From contig JAYMTF010000173.1 of NCBI GenBank assembly GCA_036897485.1, positions 1 through 47,477 of the forward strand: a stretch of DNA of 47,477 bases. The letters are read 5' to 3'. The position numbers were made by a program, and so were the translations under genes. Shown here piece after piece: positions 1-10,900 of this stretch. The notes beneath the pieces are model-generated. The model was not told where the DNA came from, made no database searches, and worked only from the letters and a program-made list of their open reading frames with translations. Position 1 is the stretch's first letter. Every line of letters starts with the position of its first letter. This DNA is from Pelargonium nanum (Eukaryota; Streptophyta; Magnoliopsida; Geraniales; Geraniaceae).

Positions 1-393
1 TATTTACCAACACTACCTTCCATCTCAAAATGATATCTAATACACAAGAAAGAGCAAACAGCACTTCCAGATATTGAAATGTCCAAAATGTAGCAGTCAA
101 TCAAGAACAGTTCTTTACACACCATTGCAGACTATCAGGATATACTTTTGCTCAGCAAAACTAATAAGTTTCAAATATCAAGTATAGCGTGCCACAATAA
201 AATAGTTGTTACATCATGCAGAGCAAATGTGAATTACTATTGTCAATAATTTCCCACTGAAGGTCTCAAAAGTAATTTGATATGTTGAAACTTGAAGATA
301 CATCTTGTTGTAGGTTCCTCAAGAAATAAAAAAGATAAATAAAATGATAACACACCTGATATGAACTGTTAGATAAAATAAGCATGTACTAAC

Positions 394-1947
394 CAAGAAG
401 ACGCGGAATTTGACCCTGATTAGTATCACCATCGTCAATTGATTGCCCATACTGCATTATCTGCTCCCCCGAATGTACTGCCGCTGACTAACAATAGACA
501 AGCAGAGAAAGTGTAGTTAACCAACAGACTTGATTCCATAAACAGAGAGAGTAGAGAAAAAAATTCACATCACTACTGCAATGCAAGCAGTCTTTCAAAT
601 TGGTATAAAGATGGTACGGGTTTTTTTCAATGATGAAGGACCCTTGTAACTCCTACATTGGGGAATCTAGCACAAGAACGTACTGCCATGCATGATCCCC
701 ACGTAAAACACTAGTTCAATGACTCTATCCCTAAGGAGAAATTGAACCTCATCTTGAGGGCAATCTGAAGGTGGATAGACAAGTGTTTTCAAAATGACAG
801 GACACACGTAAGCACTAGCAAAAGCAGAACACATATTTTTTATTTGTTGATCTGCAACAAGTATAAATATTGATTCAGTAAAACCTCATCTATAACAAAA
901 CATTCAGGAAGTCCTCAGCAAATAGCATGAATACATACAACTTATTATCGCAAACAAGATATCTTACTATATGTGAGGAAAAATGTTTCTGTCCTAGAGA
1001 ACAGAACTTTCTCTTCGTGCACAGTCAGTATACACTACCAATATGGTGAAATACACAAGTATGAAGACCAAAATCACCAAACCAGCTGAAGCCCCTCAAG
1101 AAGCAAGTATAAAAGATATCAACATACCACCAATTCTTGAAGCAACGTCCGAAGGATATTTTCCAATAATTGATTCTCATCCTGTGCTAATTTGGTTTGC
1201 TTCTGCCATTAAACATAAGTTCACCCAAAATAAGTTTTAACTAGAACATCAAATTCTTAGATACAGCAAGATAAACCACATAAAGACTAAGAAAATGGAA
1301 AGTAAAACAAATGTGCATCTATAAACGGATGTATTCAAGTCAATATACATATGATCGGGAAAATTTAAGCAGTGCTTCACTTTTCAAACGTAATATGTGG
1401 ATTTAGTAAATAAGTATGATTCAATTACATGAACAACCCCATATACATGATATCAGGCCAAGAAACTACAGCTATTAGCACTTCCATTTGAAAAGCAATC
1501 GCTAGCACAACACAGTTAACAGTTCTTGAAACTTCCTTTTCTTCTTATATTTTCACCTTAAAAAGTAGGTGCTCAAACACGGTTTTGATCACACATCACT
1601 TGTATAAACGAACAAATGAATGGCACAATTTAATGATATGCTAAAAAAAATGACATCCACATAGACAATGTGAGATGCAAATACATCAAACTTTACATTT
1701 AGAACCTATAGAAAGGTTAAATTATAAGTATTGGGTACGAAATCTAAGCACCTGAGGTTTTATGACTTCTTGTACTATCCTAAGAGCGAAACTTTCTGGA
1801 GGACCTGGCTGTAATATGGCCCTCTTGAATGCTTCCTGAGTAATGACAATACACCAAAATTTATGTTTCGTAAAAATCCATGCCTTTTGAGTCACAAACT
1901 GAAGAAACAGATGAAAAAAATCTTCGAAATTTCCAAAAACTTACCAT
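394..1947 (-). CDS. THO1: THO complex subunit 1 (THO1/HPR1, THOC1 homologue), 5' part, runs off the left edge
   Basis: HPR1/THOC1 is a scaffold subunit of the nuclear THO/TREX complex, which couples transcription to mRNA packaging and export. Visible coding exons on the minus strand are 1945-1947 (ATG only), 1752-1835, 1128-1202 and 394-487. Phases join cleanly and give about 85 residues: an N-terminus reading MEAFKRAILQPGPPESF, then KQTKLAQDENQLLENILRTL, then SGEQIMQYGQSIDD and GQIPRLL. This order and wording match plant HPR1 as I remember it (KQTKLAQDENQ, LLQELV, SGEQIMQYG). The next exon would start at the split codon after RLL and was not found in 1-393, so it lies outside the window. Exon 1 is otherwise 5' UTR; a possible further UTR donor lies near 2192. 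Family assignment is strong; the exact 5' end is unknown. Confidence 0.88.
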
Positions 1948-2193
1948 AACGATGAATCGGCCCAGCAATAAACAAATAGAATCCACACCAAAGCTGCGAG
2001 TTTAGAGCTGGAATTCAGGTTCAACCAACGGTTAAAGAGACACTGTTTGGTTAGCATAAAGCAAAATCAAATCAATTCTGAGTTTAATTTTCAAAAGCAA
2101 CTGATTTTGCTTCCGAAATCAAGCAGTTGTTTGTGTTCACAAAGGAATGAGAACATATTTTGAAGGCTCAAAAAGGACCAAAAATGGAGTACC

Positions 2194-3493
2194 TCACTGT
2201 GCTGTTTGGCTCCTGAGAAAATGAATAGGGAATTTTCTGAGTGCGCCGGAATGAGGTCTCCGGGGTTTCAGAAGGGGCGTGCACGGAGAGTGGGGAGACC
2301 GGAGACAGGAACGACACTGTATTGAATCAACCGTTTGGAAAGCCTGCACTCCTGCAGTTCGTAAGGTTAGATCCATACGGCGTCGTAAAAACCTTTGTAT
2401 GAGTATGATAAGTAAGCTAGATGGGCCTAGGCGTCCTGGGCCGTGTCGGTAGACTTGGGAATGCGGGCCGAGAGTCCTAAAAACATCAGCCCTTTAGTTA
2501 AATTCGCGGGCTGGGCTGCTTCATCTCTTGGGCCAGAAGCCCACTTAACAAGTCTACGCTCCGGAATGATGTTCTGAGTTCTTAAGAGTGACTTGGAATC
2601 TCGTATATTTGGAGGGCTTCGGAATTCTTTGTTGGAGCATGTCTCTTTGAGCAACGTTCCGGGAGCAAGCCCGCGGAGTCGTGAAATCAATAAGATTGTG
2701 TTCGGGTAACATGTGTCGCGTTTCCATTCGCGTGTGAACTCGTAATTATTTTTTAGTAGCATGTGTATGGGAAAGAGGTGTCGGTGTTTCCATTGACCGC
2801 CATATTTTCATTAAGAATGAGTGGACGTGTAATCAATGAGAAGATAATAATAGTCATATATTTAACTACAATTATACTTTTCAAAATAAATTTCAAAGTT
2901 TTGAAGAAAAAATTATAACTTTTTTGGTGTAGGTATAGTTCGGAGAACAGAAGAAGATCCAATTTGATAAAGTTAGATTGATGGTAAAAATTAAAATTAT
3001 GATTTTGCTACTGACTTTTGGTCGATGCATTTTTGGCACTTTCATTACTTAATTGTCATGTCATTGACTACTTAAAGAAATAATTAATTGGTACGTATCA
3101 ACACGTAGTAAATTGAAAACTGGTTAAAAATTTGCGCGAATTACATAATGACAATAGAACTTGTAAAATTTTGGTCTTTTGTAGTTTTACCGACTTGAAT
3201 TCAAACTAAATATATATTTGTGACGTCCATACAAAGGTAATAATGTAACTACAGGAACTAATTTTGTTAATCACTAATGTTTCAAATTGTTTCACAACAT
3301 CTGCCGGAAATTCTAAAAGCATATTGTCTAGTTTTATAATTTAAAACCAATAACTCCACGACAATTATATGAATATTTGCATTCAATACATAGTCATAAT
3401 GATCCAACACCATTTTGTTTAGTTTCATGAAATGTTTAAAATGTAAAATAATGATAATCAATTATGGGAAAAGAGAGAAGAGAAACAAATATT
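2194..3493. other. Intergenic stretch between THO1 and the BASL-like gene
   Basis: It holds the likely THO1 promoter (site II cluster at 2422-2543) and the probable downstream flank of the BASL-like gene. The rest is AT-rich with no coding pattern. The short ORFs on the minus strand here show no recognisable domain and are interrupted by low-complexity sequence. Confidence 0.6.
2422..2543. promoter_or_regulatory. Cluster of site II (TGGGCC/T) motifs upstream of THO1
   Basis: TGGGCC or TGGGCT occurs at 2422, 2437, 2512 and 2529, and on the opposite strand at 2538-2543 (AGCCCA). Site II elements bound by TCP factors are typical of plant housekeeping and growth genes. The cluster lies 475-600 bp upstream of the THO1 start codon, outside any exon I can support, and is probably its promoter. 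Confidence 0.55.
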
Positions 3494-4791
3494 TTAAAAT
3501 ATGCAACAATGAAATCGGATGAACCGAAGCTTATGCTTTTTGGACTTGAAATTCTTTGGTTTTGGCATTTGTTCCGGGCTGCCACTCCAATCCCATCGCA
3601 ATCTGCACCATTTCAAAACTATGAGAGCCATAATTAAGATTAAGATCTAGTTATAGAATTAGAACTATTTACCTTCTACAAAACAATATTTCAAGTTAAA
3701 CCATAAACTATACATAATTTTTACGCAATAATAATGCCCGAGAAGAAATCCATGGCTCGTGTCTTGAGTTTTTCTTAATATATCGTTATACTGTGATATG
3801 CAACCCTTATATAATAGAAGTCTAAACTTGAAAAAAGTCCGTCGCAGAGACTCTTACGACTACAAGAGTACTCTTAACACAACGTGCAATCAAGTCACAT
3901 TTCTTTGACCCCAAATCAGTATGACACATTAATGATTATTCACGATACGTTTTATATTATCAATACATGTTTTATGATAACAATTAATCAATTGGAAAGA
4001 GTACGTAATTATAAGCTTAACTTGTTGTTTTTGTTGAACTAGTGTCTAAAATGATTTCAAATCCTTATAAACTTGCTATTTATTATTAGCGGACAATTAG
4101 ACGACTAATTAAATGGATGGTTGTGATTAAAAACAAACTTACACTGGAAAGGCAAAAGAGCCGGTGCTGCCGTCCGATTGACTGGAGTCCTTTGATCCGA
4201 CGGACACCAATCTCCGGTGAGAACGCCATCTAATGCCACCGCCGGAAATTAACTCCGTCTCCAAACTGATATACTGCTCTTCTTCCTCGTCACCACCCTA
4301 ACTCCCATCAACGTTTAATTTATTTAAAATTTAAATTCAAATAATTGCACTCATCACAATCCATAACACATGCATGCATTTTAATAGAAACCAACCTTTT
4401 TGTTGATAACATGTTTGGAACTTGAACTACCTCCACCATCAACACCAAGCCGTGAATGCGACGAACCTGACTTGTCGTCCTCTAAAATATCGAACGCTCC
4501 GTCCTCTCTGAACCGAAAAACAATATACTCTTCGTCTAAACATCTCGAGTCGCTTTTGCTATTTCCAGCTATTTTCCTCGGCATAGTTCTTGGCTTAGTT
4601 TCCTTAATATTGCTCACGCCTCCGACTCGCATTTTGTAATTGTGAGATGATGGTTGATCTGCAAAACAATAGGTCAAAATTATTATTGTTTTGCTAAATA
4701 TTTTTTTGTATTGGTTGATTATGTACGTACCTATATGAGGCATGCAGGTTCGGAAACGTGACACCAAGTTCCTCAAAAGCCTTAGAAACAT
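3494..4791 (-). CDS. BASL-like / gar2-related polarity-type protein with FxFP motif
   Basis: Four exons on the minus strand (4731-4791, 4396-4658, 4143-4297, 3494-3602) join in phase to 195 residues with a stop. Residues 66-81 read IVFRFREDGAFDILED, which resembles the BASL segment IVFCFDREDGGFDVV. Residues 155-175 hold SFAFPVL, then W-x-W-SGSP and QMPKP, and the C-terminus is rich in Lys/Arg and ends CCIF, as in BASL and its paralogues annotated as '18S pre-ribosomal assembly gar2-related'. BASL sets cortical polarity in stomatal asymmetric division and uses an FxFP site (here FAFP, 156-159) to dock MAP kinase components. The middle is acidic and Ser-rich. The N-terminal region is shorter than in BASL, so this may be a paralogue. 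The third exon was joined using donor GTAAGT just after the CCAGT; this restores the family frame through to the stop. Confidence 0.72.
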
Positions 4792-5230
4792 TTGTTTTCC
4801 TCTTATTCTTGTTGTTTTTTGTTTGTTTGTTTGGTATTGGAGTGGGTTGAGAAAGCGAGTTTATGGATATAGACGTTGTGGAATTTGAGAGCTAATATGG
4901 TTATTCAAATATTTGAAAATTAGACCTCACTAATTAAGGGAGTTATGGTTTCTTCCTTAATGACCATGCATGACCTTGACCATGACTATCACTAATTGTA
5001 ACGGTTCATAATAATAATAATAATTTGTATTTTTGAAAATTGGATGAATCCCCTTAAATAGCAAATCAATCAATCAAATATTAATTCATGGTACTAAGGC
5101 AAGGTCAAAGACCCACCATTCTCTTCTGTCGACCAACTCCCATGAACCGAAATGGATTAATAGATCCATCTTTAACTAAACATAATTATAGGAAAAATCA
5201 AAGAGGTTAAGGATCCTAATCCATGAATTA

Positions 5231-5389
5231 TTTGGATTAGGTTAAGCCACCAATAAGATTATGACACCTCATTTAAAATACTTGGATCCAGCGGGTCGCT
5301 GCTCCGCTCCCACAAATTCACTTGGGTGGGTAAATGAGTATTTTAATATGGTGACAAGTTCTCATTGGTTTGGCTTAAGCTAACCCAAA
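5231..5389. repeat. Fold-back (MITE-like) inverted repeat
   Basis: The left arm (5231-5282, containing GGTTAAGCCA, CCAATAAGA and TTAAAATACTT) is imperfectly complementary to the right arm (5335-5389, containing GAGTATTTTAA, GTGACAAG and TTGGCTTAAGC). About 50 bp on each side pair around a GC-richer loop. This is the structure of a short non-autonomous DNA element. No target duplication could be settled. Confidence 0.5.
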
Positions 5390-6509
5390 AAGTTTTTGGC
5401 TTAGATTCCTTATTCTCAAAATCAAATTCGCATAAGTTGATTGAATTTATTAACGATGTTAAATAATTATTCCACCAATAATGATAACATGATATACGTG
5501 AAAATTCTAAAGACATTCTTTTTATATATGAACAATGATATGCCAATTTTTACTAAAACGACCATCGAATAGAGCGTTAACATGAGCTTTTAGCGTGAGT
5601 TTTTATTTTTTAGTATTTACACAAATAACACCATGAAATCCCTAAATTAAAGTTCTCCAAATTTTTTAAAAAAAGAATAATAATACACCACTCGTCTCAA
5701 AATAAATCTCCGGTTTGTTTTAGAAAATTAGCTTTGCATATATTTTCCATATAACCTGTTTTACATGTTGTACTAGATCATGAGGTAAAACTCTCCTTGA
5801 ACTAAGAGAACTAATGTCACGAGCTTTCATACTTAGTAAATCTTTTGAATGGATATACGATGACGGATATTTGAGAATGAGCTTAAAAGAGGTTTGCACG
5901 CTCACAAAACATAGCGTTAAGCAAAACTCATGGGGACCCCTGTATTTCATTTCGGCGTGAGAATATTGATTATAGCCAAATGAAATTGGGTGTGTGCTCA
6001 ATAAACTCGAGAGTTAATTGAAGAGAGAGTTGAGAGTTCAAAGTGTTAGAAATGAAACAAACGTATCTTAAAATCCAAAAATAGATCAATACATCATATC
6101 TTGAAAAGATACATTCATACTCACATAGTTAAGACGAGAGAGACGATGTATCACATTGTGACTGGTTGCAAGTGGAGATGATGATATCATATGCTTATTT
6201 GATGATGCAATCAAGCGACTACAATAATGACATTATTTTCCGATACTTGAGATTGAGCAAATGGGAACAGCCATGCTAGTCTCATGAGTGTATAATCTTA
6301 TAAGCATGTTTAGACACGTCAAACAAACTCGAATGGCACGAGACCATTCCTATTAAATTTGTATCGTCGTTTGTCCGTTTTCTATATCCAAGTGGTCTCA
6401 ACTTATCGCAGAGCATATACCAAAACACCCACGTCCGGTTTTAGACCCCGCGAACCGAACTTGTTGTCCTCTTTCCAAAACTCTTATCAAAATATCTTAA
6501 AAACATATA

Positions 6510-6764
6510 CTCCCTCCGTCCCAAAAGAGTGTCTTGTTTGCCTACATTTTTGTCCTAAAATGAGTGTCTTGTTTCTATTTTTAGGTTATTATATTATTGT
6601 TTTTCACATATTACCTTTATCACTTATGAACTGCACATGGGCAGATCTGCACATGGGGTGTAGAGGGGAAAGTGAGGGTAATATTGTAAACACATTAAAT
6701 TATATGGTAATCTTTATTTTTTACAAAAAATAAAAACAAGACACTCATTTTGAGACGGAGGGAG
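6510..6764. mobile_element. Stowaway-type MITE (Tc1/mariner superfamily)
   Basis: The element starts CTCCCTCCGTCCCAAAA and ends in the near-complement TTTTGAGACGGAGGGAG, giving 255 bp with terminal inverted repeats of about 27 bp. It is flanked by TA on both sides (6508-6509 and 6765-6766). This is the canonical Stowaway end sequence and target. It has no coding capacity. Confidence 0.9.
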
Positions 6765-7067
6765 TATGTATTATGAGTTTTAGAGCAAAAAATATGAGTT
6801 CCTACCTATTAGTTACTACCTCTAATTACATTTGCATTTAAAAGAGAGCCCTTCGGTAGCAAAAGTGGGGACCACTTACACCATATCCCAGTCACCTCGC
6901 AATTGCAGAAAACGACATATGTCATTACGGCAATGGAAATGATATGTCGCGGCCTGTGGGCCCCACAACCACACGGGCCTGTCCTGATCACCGAAGGCCC
7001 GATTCTCGAGCTCTCCTCTGTAACGGCACAATCTTCCCCGTCAAGCGAATCTCGTAACGTCGACAAT

Positions 7068-7184
7068 TTTGGCGGTAAAAATAAACCACTCCCACTGACG
7101 TGTCGCCGCCTCATTGGCCCTCGATGGATCTATGGCATGGATGATGATGCCCATGTCATGACCATATGTGATGATTTTTCCCGC
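7068..7184. promoter_or_regulatory. Two E2F-type sites in the RBR promoter
   Basis: TTTGGCGG lies at 7068-7075 and TTTCCCGC at 7177-7184; both fit the E2F consensus TTTSSCGS. The second is about 80 bp before the apparent start of the RBR leader. Plant RBR genes are known E2F targets, so these fit an autoregulatory loop. Confidence 0.6.
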
Positions 7185-7419
7185 GCGACGCCCAGAATAT
7201 TTCCATTCCTTCCAAAAATAGACGCAGAGAGCCAAAAAGAGAGGGAAAGAAAGGATAGATAGGGTTTTGAGCAGAGCTTAGCTGAGCTGTTGCTTCTTCT
7301 CCGAAGCCCTGTTTTCGTTGATTTGCTCGCTTCGATTCGTGCTTTGATCGCCGGATCTGCAGATCGGGTTTCCGTTTCCGAGATCTCGGAGATCTGCTCC
7401 GATTCGTTCGCCGAAATTC

Positions 7420-7925
7420 GTAAGTTTTGTTTTTTTCGGATGTGCCGAAATCGTTTTGTTCTGTTTTTTGTTGGTGGTTGAACGAACAAGAAAATGTTTC
7501 GTTTCTTTTGTTTCTTCGTTTCGTTTTTGTTGCCTGTTTCTCAAATTAAGGCGTGGTCGGGTTAGGCGTTTGGGAGTGAGTTTCTTGTTTTCTGGATTCT
7601 AGATTGGTCTTTCTTTTCCTGAAAAACGCTTGAAATGTAAGTTGTATGTGCTTAACTGAACATGCCCTAAGTTTCTGAAACTTGAATTTTTTTAGTTGTG
7701 AAAATTTGGATTTTTTGTGTGTTTTCAGTTGCAACGCACGGCGACGGGTACCCATTATGTGGCTAGAATCGTTGAATTTTCAATTTGATGATCTAATTGG
7801 TTGATAATTGAAATTTGTGTTTGAATTGCTTCAAGTTTTAGAGTATATTGAAATTCTGAATCCAAATTAGGGAATTCTAGGGTTTGCTTGTTGCTTTTGG
7901 TAATTGTGAACTTATGGTGCATCAG
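7420..7925 (+). other. Probable intron in the RBR 5' UTR
   Basis: A leader beginning near 7260 runs to a strong donor (GTAAGT at 7420). The sequence then becomes T-rich and a plausible acceptor ATCAG ends at 7925, 40 bp before the RBR start codon. The boundaries are inferred from splice signals only. Confidence 0.5.
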
Positions 7926-7965
7926 GTTAGATAGGGTTTCTGTAACTCTGGCTACTGGGAGGAGT

Positions 7966-10900
7966 ATGGACGACAGTCAATCTGTAGCTGCAGCATGCAA
8001 TGGTTCACCTTCTCAAGGGAGTGATGCCGACACAATGGAAACCCGATTCACTGACTTGTGCAAGGTTTTTATCTTCATATCAATTAAAAATGTTTTTGTC
8101 CTTATTTCTTTTTGAACCGGCGTGACTTGAATGTAAAATATATTGCACAGAATGGATTGTTGCTAGATGAGAACGTTAATGGACAAGCCATGACGCTTTT
8201 CAAAGAAACCAAACACCTTTTATTGACAAACATGTCAGCTATTGGAAGTGGAACGGTATATATCCTTTCACTTGATATTTAGGCTTTTCCCAATTGCTTA
8301 CATGAATACATGATTTCAACTAAATTGATTGCGTTGATATGAATTAGCCGGAAGAAGTGGAGCGATTTTGGTTTTCATTCGTATTATACTCTGTGAGGAG
8401 ATTAAGTGAGATGAGCACAGAGAATATGCCGCTGGGGTCCAAAGAGAATACTTTTACTTTATGCCAGATTTTAAGAGTCGCAAAGCTTAAGTATGTCAAT
8501 GTCAATGCACGTGTTTAGTTGTCAATTTTGAGTTTATGCATCCTTTAATCTAATATGTGCGTTTTACAGCATCGTTGACTTTTTTAAAGAGCTTCCTCAG
8601 TTTGTTGTGAAAGCGGGTCCAATACTAAGTAATCTGTATGGTGCAGATTGGGAGGACAGGCTTGAGGTAATTGACATAAGGATATACTTTTGGGAGTATA
8701 ATGCACTAAGCCACTAACTTATTTTCTCTTCTTTTTTTGTCTATTTGTATATTTTGTTTGAGCCTTCATTTATGATTTTTTAAATTCTTTTTTATTTCGA
8801 ATCAGGCAAAGGAATTGCAAGCTAATTTTGTGCACTTGAGCCTTCTAAGCAAGTGGGTATCCCTGCTATCACATCTCCCATTTCTATGGACATTTAATGC
8901 ATTTTCGAATAGTCATTTATTGATTGTGTTAGGGTTTTATTTTGAAACTTGTATAATGTTTGAGCGTTTTGATTACTTGTAACCGTTCCACTTGTAATTA
9001 AGAAAGTTCTAAACATAAATTTATGCCTTAGTGGTAGCACCATTTGGTCAAGAAAGGGCAGTTCCACATTGAGTAGATTTGAAGTTACCTAATGATAAGT
9101 AACATCCACTCATTAGTATTTTGTTTTGGTTTGGATATCCTATCATGGTATCACAATAGGTATAGTACTGGGCAAAGTCAACCGAAGGTGTCAACCCTGT
9201 TTAAGTCCTCATGTTGGGCCTATAGTGTATAGTTTTCTTTGGCCCACATGGCGGGGGGGGGGGGGGGGGGGGTTACTAAAGTAGCCCCACATTGATTAGA
9301 TGTGGGTTCCTTGCTAGTTAATAAGTTATGTGGGCCTTCTAGTTATTGTCAATTAGTTTCCAGTTAACTGTGTTTGTTGCCAAATCAAACCTTTTTTTAG
9401 AAAGGTACTCATATACCACAGATGTGCACTGCAACATGTAAGCTTTACTCTTGTCCTTGCTGCAATGTTGGGAATTCATTTGCTCCACAAATAAAGTAAA
9501 TATTTTATTAAAGCTAGAATGTGTCTTTCTCATAGTGTCTTAGATAAAGTATTTAATTTAATCATGTTAATTCAGGCATAGAATATACACCTCATGGTCT
9601 CATATTTAGATTCGACATGATATGATGCTTGGTATATTCATTGCTGTCATAGTAGAAGCATCTTTATGTTACACATTATCTGTATTTTTTTGCACAACCT
9701 TCTTTTATTGCAAATTTATTTATATGTGGTTCGTAATTGACATTTTATCTCATTAATTTAATGGTTGAAGGTACTACAAAAAAGCATATAGAGAATTTTT
9801 TGTGACATGCAACAGTGATAGTGAGAATCAGTCGGCTGTTGCAACTGCACCTAGTCATATGTCAGAATATCATCGTTTTGGATGGTTGTTGTTTCTGGCT
9901 CTCCGAGTTCATGTTTTCAGCCGTTTCAAGGACCTAGTGACTTGCACTAATGGCTTGGTTTCTATATTGGTTAGTAACTTATTGTAGTACTAATTTTCAG
10001 TTATAATAAAAAAGTGGCTTTGATTATGTAGGAGGTATGATATTCTATCCATTCTTCCAATAAGATAGTGATCATAGCATGTAATGTAAATTTAAAAGAT
10101 TGAGTGAGAGGAGATGGAAAACATAAATTTCATTTGCTATACAGTATGAATTGGCAAAATCATTTGAAGTATCTTATTTATCCTTACCTTTATCCTTTGA
10201 GTTTAATAAAACCTGTAAAAAGAAAATACTTATGTACTTATTTGTGATGAAAAATGGAATCTGTAACAGGCTATTTTGATTATCCATGTTCCTGTTTGCT
10301 TCAGAAATTTCAGCATTCATGACTCTCCACGCTTTGGTAATTCTCTTGATCTTGTGGCAGTTTTAGTTAGAAATTTGATTGTCTTTTTGGTTGGTGTGTG
10401 AACATATACCTTATGTCTTTGTTTTGTGAGGTTGAGGTTACATAGCCATTCTTAATTGGTCCTGATCCTTTTAATATATGGTTCAGTTAAAAAAGGCGAC
10501 AAAGGTGTTGACCTGATTGCGTCACTTTGCAACATTTATGACACTTCGGAGGATGAGTTGAGGAAAACAATGGAGAAGGCCAACAATTTAATAGTACATA
10601 TTTTGAAGAAAAAACCATGTCTGGCATCAGAATGTAGAAGTGAAAACCTGGACAATATTGATACAGGTTAATTTGGAATTTCTCCAATGTTTATTTAAAC
10701 TATATCTCCATTTGCTACTTAGGCAATTGCAGTTCTTTATATTTTGCTTTTAACATACCACTCCCTGTCAAATCAGATGGTTTGATCTATTTTGAAGATC
10801 TAATGGAGGAATCATCCTTGTCATCTAGTTTAAATATTTTAGATAAGGATTATGATGATGCAATTCGTAACAAGGGTGAACTGGATGAGAGGGTGTTTGT

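Larger units (their letters stand above)
4792..7176. other. Intergenic stretch between the BASL-like gene and RBR
   Basis: The two genes are transcribed away from each other. The stretch contains a fold-back element (5231-5389) and a Stowaway MITE (6510-6764). The rest is AT-rich with no coding pattern I can support. From about 6850 base composition rises and two E2F-type motifs appear just before the RBR leader. Confidence 0.6.

Noticed and set aside
1043-1240. Plus-strand ORF of 65 codons
   Set aside because: It is the complement of a THO1 exon on the minus strand (1128-1202), where the protein matches HPR1.
2427-2962. Minus-strand ORFs upstream of THO1
   Set aside because: No domain or conserved composition; they overlap a promoter-like region with site II motifs.
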